A model generated the notes under the pieces. It had not been told where the DNA came from. It worked only from the letters and a program-made list of their open reading frames with translations, and did no database searches. The translations under genes and the position numbers were made by a program. DNA of 64,000 nt from Paraburkholderia graminis C4D1M (GTDB lineage: Bacteria > Pseudomonadota > Gammaproteobacteria > Burkholderiales > Burkholderiaceae), in NCBI RefSeq assembly GCF_000172415.1, contig NZ_ABLD01000005.1, forward strand, positions 1 to 64,000. Direction: 5' to 3'. Position 1 is the stretch's first letter; each line of letters opens with the position of its first letter. Of the stretch, positions 59,220 through 64,000 are shown in pieces.

Positions 59220-61100
59220 TTACGTCTTGAAGCCCAGCGCATGCGGCAGAAATTCGGTGAGTCCCGGCACATACACAACGATCACGAGGCCGGCGAAGAG
59301 CACCAGCAGATACCAGAGCATCGGCCGGATTGCGCGTTCCACCTGTGCACCGCAAATCGCGCACGCGACATATAGCGCGATGCCGATTGGCGGCAGGATC
59401 ACGCCGATGCCGAACGCCTCCGCCATCACGATGCCGTAATGCAGTGGATTGATGCCCAACTGGATAGCCACCGGCAGCAACAGCGGCGCGATGATGATGA
59501 TGGTCACGAAGCTTTCGAGCAGCGAGCCGAGCAATACCGTGATGACCACCACGGCGGGCAGAAAGGTCGCCGCGCCGAAGCTCGCGACCATATTGGCAAT
59601 CGCGGTAGTCACGCCTTCGAGGGTGAGCGCCCACGAGAAAATGGTGGCCGCGCTCACGGTGAAAAAGATCATGCCGTTGAGCAGCGTCGCCTGTGTCAGT
59701 GTTTGCCAGAAGCTGCGCGCGCCGATCTTGCGGTTCAGAAGGCCGAGCGCGAGCGCGTACAGCACCGCGAAAGTCGACACCTCGGTCGGCGTGCCGAGCC
59801 CGCCCGCGATGCCGCCGATCAGGATCACGGGCATCAGCAGCGGCAGCGCGGCGCGCCTCGCCGAGGCGCGCACTTCGGCGCGGCTCGCGCGCGGGGTCGG
59901 CATCCAGCCGGCGAACGTCGCACGCACGCGCACTAGAATCATCAGGCAGATCGCGAGCGTCGCGGCTGGTATCAGACCGGCGACGAACAGCGCGCCGGTC
60001 GAGATCGACGTGGCCGAGCCCATCAGAATCAACGCAATAGAAGGCGGCACAGACTCCGACATCGCTGCCGACGAGGCAAGCAGCGCCGCGCGTTCTTCGG
60101 CGGCGTAGCCGTGGTGTTGCAGCTTGCGGTTCATCGGCAGGCCGACCATTGCCATGTCGGCGGCTTTCGAGCCCGATATGCACGACGAGATGTACACGCC
60201 GATGATCATCACCTGGAAGAGGCCGCCCTTCTTGTGTCCGATCAGGCTGCCGACGAAATCGACGATGCGCAGTCCCACATCCGCGCGGTCCATGATGAAT
60301 CCCGCCAGGATGAAGAACGGCAGCGCGAGATAGATGAAGCCGCCCGAGCCGCGCTGAGCGTTGGCGACGGCGGACATCATATCGGCCGAGCCAATTGCCT
60401 GCACGCAGACGACGCCGATCACCGCGAGCACGAATCCCACCGGCACCCCGATCACGATCAAGCCGAGAAAGAGCGCGGTCAGCAGCAAGTACAGCACGGG
60501 CGCATGAAGACCGAGCCACGTCTTGCACAACATGAAAAGGAGCACCGGCAGCCACACCAGTGCGAACGAGGCTAGCTTTGCGAAGGTCGGCCGCTTCAAA
60601 TTCGCAAGCGCCGCATGGATCACGAAGAGTGCCGATCCGAAGGTGATCGGCAGAGTGCTCCACGCGTAGGGAATTCCGAGCAGCACGGTCGATTCGTCCG
60701 CGTTCGAGATCAGGAGGGGAATCGAGAAGCCGCCGATCAGCAGAGAGACGATGATCACGATCCATTCCGATGCGCCATCGCAGGTGTCCTGCCAGCGCCT
60801 CGGCAGACGGTCCACGAAAAGGCGGATCGACAGGAACTGGCCGCGGCTGTAGGCAACAGCGCCGCCGAGAAACGCGGCGGTCACGAGAAAGAGCGGTGAT
60901 AGCTCGTCGACGCCCATGAGCGCCGACGAATGAAACACCGAGCGCGAGAGCGTCGCGACGAAGATCAGAAACACCTGCGCTATCAGCATCAGATTCAGCA
61001 CTGTGATGACGATGCGATCCGTGGAGCGGATCCACGCAGGCAGATCAGCACGGGCGGGGCCCGAAAGTGGGCCGTGCGCGGTCGAGTTCACCGGCTGCAT
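59220..61100 (-). CDS. TRAP transporter fused permease (DctQ-DctM)
   Basis: Inner-membrane part of the TRAP system. The start is ATG 61100 (MQPVNSTAHGPLSG) with GGAGG 6 bases before; 626 aa. The first about 180 residues form the four-helix DctQ small subunit (DELSPLFLVTAAFLGGAVAY and following). From about residue 200 the DctM large subunit follows, with VGFVLAVIGVV, the GSGGFIYLALPFFILAGFIM motif and the ISGSKAADMAMVG cation-binding region. A single-chain Q-M fusion is known but less common than separate genes. It is the first gene of the operon. Confidence 0.92.
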   Translation of the reverse strand: MQPVNSTAHGPLSGPARADLPAWIRSTDRIVITVLNLMLIAQVFLIFVATLSRSVFHSSALMGVDELSPLFLVTAAFLGGAVAYSRGQFLSIRLFVDRLPRRWQDTCDGASEWIVIIVSLLIGGFSIPLLISNADESTVLLGIPYAWSTLPITFGSALFVIHAALANLKRPTFAKLASFALVWLPVLLFMLCKTWLGLHAPVLYLLLTALFLGLIVIGVPVGFVLAVIGVVCVQAIGSADMMSAVANAQRGSGGFIYLALPFFILAGFIMDRADVGLRIVDFVGSLIGHKKGGLFQVMIIGVYISSCISGSKAADMAMVGLPMNRKLQHHGYAAEERAALLASSAAMSESVPPSIALILMGSATSISTGALFVAGLIPAATLAICLMILVRVRATFAGWMPTPRASRAEVRASARRAALPLLMPVILIGGIAGGLGTPTEVSTFAVLYALALGLLNRKIGARSFWQTLTQATLLNGMIFFTVSAATIFSWALTLEGVTTAIANMVASFGAATFLPAVVVITVLLGSLLESFVTIIIIAPLLLPVAIQLGINPLHYGIVMAEAFGIGVILPPIGIALYVACAICGAQVERAIRPMLWYLLVLFAGLVIVVYVPGLTEFLPHALGFKT

Positions 61101-61306
61101 CGTGCACCTCCGCACCACATCGCGCGGCGGGCGCCGCCTCGCAGCGCAAGATTGCGGACCGCGCACGCAGGGTCCGATGCGTTGATGATGTCCATGCGTC
61201 GTCTCCGTATTTTTTACTCAGTCTGCGCGGCGCACGTGAGACGCTTGGCGTCGGTGAGCTGCGGTGCCGGGTTTTCCCAGTTTCGTGAAGGCGATGTTAA
61301 GCGCTA

Positions 61307-61319
61307 TCCTTCGCAAGGA
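61307..61319. promoter_or_regulatory. Perfect dyad TCCTT-CGC-AAGGA, probable LysR box
   Basis: A 13-bp perfect inverted repeat with T-N11-A form, located in the 284-base gap between the TRAP operon start (61100) and the divergent LysR start (61385). Its position is as expected for the regulator of the operon. Confidence 0.55.
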
Positions 61320-61384
61320 AAAACTGATTGTTTTGCGGTCTAGCGATCCAAATTTTCTATCGACGCCGAGCGCGGGGTACTGGA

Positions 61385-62281
61385 ATGAACGTAACGCTGG
61401 ATCAATTGCGCGCGTTTGAGCGGGTGGTGCGTCTCGGCAGTTTTAATGCGGCTGCGGAGGACCTGCACCTTGCGCAGCCCAGCATTTCAGCGCGCGTGAA
61501 GGAACTCGAATCGGCGCTAAACGTGCAGTTGTTCGTGCGACAGGGACCGAGGATCCGGCTGACCGCCGAGGGGCACGCGCTGATCGAATTGGCCGATAGA
61601 ACGCTGGGCAGCGCGAGTGAACTCGTCGAGCGCTTTCGCACGCGCGATCCGCTGCGAGGCTTGCTGCGGCTCGGAATGAATGAAAGCTTCGCGCTGGTGT
61701 CGGCGACCGATCTGATCGAGCGCATCGAGCGTCATTATCCGGCGGTGCGGACGTCCATCTTCGTCGGCGATACCGGCGCGGTTAGCCAGATGCTTGCGGC
61801 AGAGCAGTTGGACGTGGCGATCGTGTCGGAGGCACATGTGCCCGGACATGTGAAACAGGAGGTGATCGGCAAGAACCGTTTCGGGTGGTTTGCGCATGCA
61901 GGTTTCCCAGTCACGCGCGAGGTGCTGTCGCCATCGGACCTCGCTTCCCTGCATCTGCTCATCAGCCCGCCGACGGCAAGGCTGCATGAGACGGTTCTCA
62001 AATGGTTCGCCGACGCGCGCGTGACGCCGGAGCGAGTGAGCACTTGCAATAGCCTGCCGGTGACGGTTCAGGCGGTTGTCAAAGGACTGGGCGTGGCCTT
62101 GGTGCCGGTGCGCATCATCCAGTCGGAAGTCGACGCGCATCGGGTGCGGCAGCTTGTGGTTGCGCCGGAGGTCCCGGCGCATAGCGTCTCGATCTGCTAC
62201 CAGGCGAGTGAGTTTGGGCCGGGAATCAAAAGGCTGGTCGATCTGATTCGTGAGTTGATCGCGCATCACGAGCTCTTCTGA
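61385..62281 (+). CDS. LysR-family regulator of the TRAP catabolic operon
   Basis: DNA-binding regulator, 298 aa. The start is ATG 61385 (MNVTLDQLRAFERVVRLGSF); the frame is open to 61328 but the family begins here. The winged helix-turn-helix includes FNAAAEDLHLAQPSISARVK. The effector domain runs from LRGLLRLGMNESFAL and includes PVTVQAVVKGLGVALVPVRI near the end. It is divergent from the TRAP and catabolic genes, the classic LysR arrangement, so it probably senses the imported substrate or an intermediate. Confidence 0.92.
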   Translation: MNVTLDQLRAFERVVRLGSFNAAAEDLHLAQPSISARVKELESALNVQLFVRQGPRIRLTAEGHALIELADRTLGSASELVERFRTRDPLRGLLRLGMNESFALVSATDLIERIERHYPAVRTSIFVGDTGAVSQMLAAEQLDVAIVSEAHVPGHVKQEVIGKNRFGWFAHAGFPVTREVLSPSDLASLHLLISPPTARLHETVLKWFADARVTPERVSTCNSLPVTVQAVVKGLGVALVPVRIIQSEVDAHRVRQLVVAPEVPAHSVSICYQASEFGPGIKRLVDLIRELIAHHELF

Positions 62282-62374
62282 TCTCTCGGCCGATGCATTC
62301 CGGCCAGGCGTGCGCGGCCCAGGCGATCGCACAGTATTAGCCGGAAAAGAGACGCTGGCGGTGTCGCGCGCTCG

Positions 62375-62676
62375 TCAGCCGGCGAGCGAATCGCGCAGCG
62401 CGCGGCGGACGACCTTGCCGGTTGCCGTCAGCGGCAGCGCGGCGACAAACAGTACTTTGCGCGGATATTCGTGTGCGCGAGCGCCGTTCTGACATGCGCC
62501 TGCCGTTCGCGCACGAGTGTATCGCCAGGCGCGAAGCCGTCCTTGAGCACCACGAAGGCGCAAACGATTTCCGTGCGCCCGGCGTCGGGCGCGCCCACCA
62601 CGGCGGCGGCCGGCACCGCCGGATGGCGGAGCAGCCAGTCCTCGATCGGTCCCGGACCGATGCGATAACCGGCGCT
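62375..62676 (-). pseudogene. C-terminal fragment of an AMP-binding acyl-CoA synthetase
   Basis: Relic of an ANL-superfamily ligase. The minus-strand translation begins at SAGYRIGPGPIEDWLLRHPA near 62676, runs through VVGAPDAGRTEIVCAFVVLK, shifts frame near 62483 and ends HEYPRKVLFVAALPLTATGK, VVRRALRDSLAG, stop 62375. The ATGK lysine of the A10 motif is present. Everything upstream (about 80 percent of a normal enzyme) is absent. It lies between two LysR genes. Confidence 0.85.
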
Positions 62677-62848
62677 TGGTGTGTATTCGCGTGTGGCCCG
62701 CGACAACGGACTTGGACCTGATGGCAACACGTTCCCGAAACAGTCCACGCCCCGTAGTGACATGCGTACGTTGTTATACAGGACAGGACACGCCGCATGA
62801 AACAGCAGCACTGGTCGCCCCTCCCATCAAACCTCGCCAGCCCAACAC

Positions 62849-63757
62849 TCACTCGCGGCTCGGATGCCGATGCACAAAAGCGAGCAGCGTCTTGCGAAAG
62901 TGGGAAGCCACCGCGCTTTGCGAGTCATCACGCGTAACGAGATGCAGTGGTGCGCGAAAAGCACGATCGCCCGCCACGCGACAGTAGCGCACGCTTTCCT
63001 GATGGTAGCGATGCATCGACGCGGGAACGAGCGAGATACCGCCGCCCGCCGCGACGAGGTTGATGGCCGTTACCATGCGCGGCACTTCCTCGACCACGTG
63101 CGGCTCGAAACCCTTTGACTGACAGGCGCTAATAAAATCCGCGTACATGCCGGGGGCGCCATGCCGACGCACGAAAATGAATGACTCGTTGGCAAGCTTC
63201 TGAAGCGCTATTGCCCGGCTGCTTATGAGCCGATGTCCTACGGGCAGCACCAGCAACATCCGTTCTTCAGCCAGCAGTTCGAACCGAAGACCTGCGGGCG
63301 TGTGAACCGGTTTGCGCAGAATCGCAGCATCCGCGCGGTCGTCTACCATCATTTCGATGATGTCCGCCGCGTTGACCTCCGTCATGTCGATTGCGACCTC
63401 AGGGTACAGCTCACGGAAATTGCGTATGGCGGTGGGCGTCAGAGGGTGGAACGCGGCCGAACTCGTGAGCGCGACGCGCACGGTGCCAATGTGCCCTTGC
63501 GCGACGCGGCGCGCCTGAATGACCGCATTGTCCAGTTCGAGCAGCACGGAACGGGCGCGTGCTGCGAACGTTTCACCTGCCGCCGTCAGCGCGACGCCGC
63601 GCGGCTGCCGCACGAAAAGCGCGAAGCCGAGTTCCTGTTCGAGTTCCTGGATCTGCTGCGACAGCGGAGGTTGCCGAATGTGCAGCCGGGCGGCGGCGCG
63701 CGTGAACTGGCCTTCTTCGGCGACCGCGAGGAAGTAGCGCAAATGTCTCAGTTCCAT
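62849..63757 (-). CDS. LysR-family transcriptional regulator (BenM/CatR-like)
   Basis: DNA-binding regulator, 302 aa. The N-terminus MELRHLRYFLAVAEEGQFTR, AAARLHIRQPPLSQQIQELE is a canonical LysR helix-turn-helix of the CatR/BenM subgroup, whose members control aromatic-acid genes. The effector domain includes RVALTSSAAFHPLTPTAIRN. It is divergent from the MFS transporter whose start is at the window end, so it likely controls that gene. Confidence 0.92.
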   Translation of the reverse strand: MELRHLRYFLAVAEEGQFTRAAARLHIRQPPLSQQIQELEQELGFALFVRQPRGVALTAAGETFAARARSVLLELDNAVIQARRVAQGHIGTVRVALTSSAAFHPLTPTAIRNFRELYPEVAIDMTEVNAADIIEMMVDDRADAAILRKPVHTPAGLRFELLAEERMLLVLPVGHRLISSRAIALQKLANESFIFVRRHGAPGMYADFISACQSKGFEPHVVEEVPRMVTAINLVAAGGGISLVPASMHRYHQESVRYCRVAGDRAFRAPLHLVTRDDSQSAVASHFRKTLLAFVHRHPSRE

Positions 63758-63800
63758 GGCTAGCCTGCTATATGTTTTGGATATGGCAACCGCGTCTCAT

Positions 63801-63813
63801 ATGTATTTTACAT
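63801..63813. promoter_or_regulatory. Perfect dyad ATGTA-TTT-TACAT in the LysR/MFS gap
   Basis: A 13-bp perfect inverted repeat in the 112-base divergent gap, with an additional ATAT-N7-ATAT upstream near 63771. It is a plausible LysR operator for the divergent pair. Confidence 0.45.
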
Positions 63814-63869
63814 TGGTGACTTCAGCACGTACTCTTTATTCGCAGGCAGCCGAAAACAAAAGGAGACAC

Positions 63870-64000
63870 ATGCAAACCGTTATGCAAGCGGTCACGCCCG
63901 CTGCGGCCGCGCCGCCGCTGAGCCGTTCACAGATGCGCCGTGCGGTGCTTGCTTCAGTCATCGGCAATGGCCTTGAGTGGTTCGACTTTCTGATCTATGG
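63870..64000 (+). CDS. MFS transporter, MHS family (N-terminal part, cut by window edge)
   Basis: Major facilitator transporter for an organic acid. Only 43 full codons are present, from ATG 63870 with AGGAGA upstream. After an Ala-rich lead, RRAVLASVIGNGLEWFDFLI begins the first membrane helix; GNxLEWFDF is typical of the metabolite:H+ symporter group (for example citrate, shikimate and aromatic-acid carriers). The divergent LysR gene supports an inducible catabolic role. The substrate is unknown. Confidence 0.82.
   Translation, partial: MQTVMQAVTPAAAAPPLSRSQMRRAVLASVIGNGLEWFDFLIY

Noticed and set aside
59071-61035. 654-codon alternative frame over the TRAP permease
   Set aside because: Same-strand shadow rich in Arg, Asp and His; the 626-aa frame has the correct membrane helices and DctM motifs.

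Overview
The window is a high-GC bacterial chromosome segment whose gene content and order match the Burkholderiaceae, most likely Paraburkholderia or Burkholderia chromosome 1. The evidence is gene families and synteny: dapC-dapD, smc-zipA-ligA, map-glnD, the rpsB to rnhB envelope block, ppsR/ppsA, and guaB-guaA. No species-level marker is present. There are no rRNA or tRNA genes, CRISPR arrays or intact insertion sequences that I can recognise.

Region 1 (1-46.0 kb) is conserved core. It opens with the 5' part of dapD and with dapC (lysine/peptidoglycan precursor synthesis), then a frameshifted EamA transporter. Next come smc, zipA, ligA and def (chromosome segregation, division, DNA ligation, protein maturation). 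Reading the other way are map, glnD and an RsuA-family pseudouridine synthase with a 500-residue Arg/Gly-rich N-terminal extension. From 17.0 to 33.8 kb a long co-directional block couples translation (rpsB, tsf, frr), UMP phosphorylation (pyrH), undecaprenyl and phospholipid synthesis (uppS, cdsA, dxr), outer-membrane assembly (rseP, bamA, skp) and lipid A synthesis (lpxD, fabZ, lpxA, lpxB). It ends with rnhB and a SpoU methyltransferase. The divergent pair ppsR/ppsA follows, then nfeD-qmcA, smpB, ratA-rnfH, a second EamA exporter, and guaB, a membrane protein and guaA.

Region 2 (46.0-53.1 kb) is accessory and decayed. Directly after the guaA stop lies a tyrosine-integrase gene broken by two frameshifts and a nonsense codon, preceded by repeated candidate integrase arm sites. 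This fits a remnant of an island inserted at the guaA 3' end. The following A/T-richer kilobase has no intact gene but holds a biotin-carrier fragment. Then come an SDR/aldo-keto reductase pair with a divergent LysR regulator and a paired operator, a small lipoprotein, and a broken SorC-family regulator.

Region 3 (53.1-62.3 kb) is a catabolic operon on the minus strand: a fused TRAP permease, TRAP binding protein, HpcH/HpaI aldolase, dienelactone hydrolase (frameshifted), D-2-hydroxyacid dehydrogenase, MhpD-type hydratase and aldehyde dehydrogenase, with a divergent LysR regulator. The set resembles the lower half of a meta-cleavage or hydroxy-acid pathway with its own importer but no ring-opening enzyme; the substrate is unknown. 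The window ends with an acyl-CoA synthetase fragment, another LysR gene and the start of an MFS transporter.

A recurring theme is single-base losses that break otherwise good reading frames (about 2.1, 46.8, 47.3, 48.65, 57.0 and 62.5 kb). These could be real gene decay or sequencing errors, and reads would decide. I found no clearly new defence or signalling system. The best candidates for something undescribed are the Arg/Gly-rich pseudouridine synthase, the TRAP-linked catabolic operon and the guaA-associated remnant.
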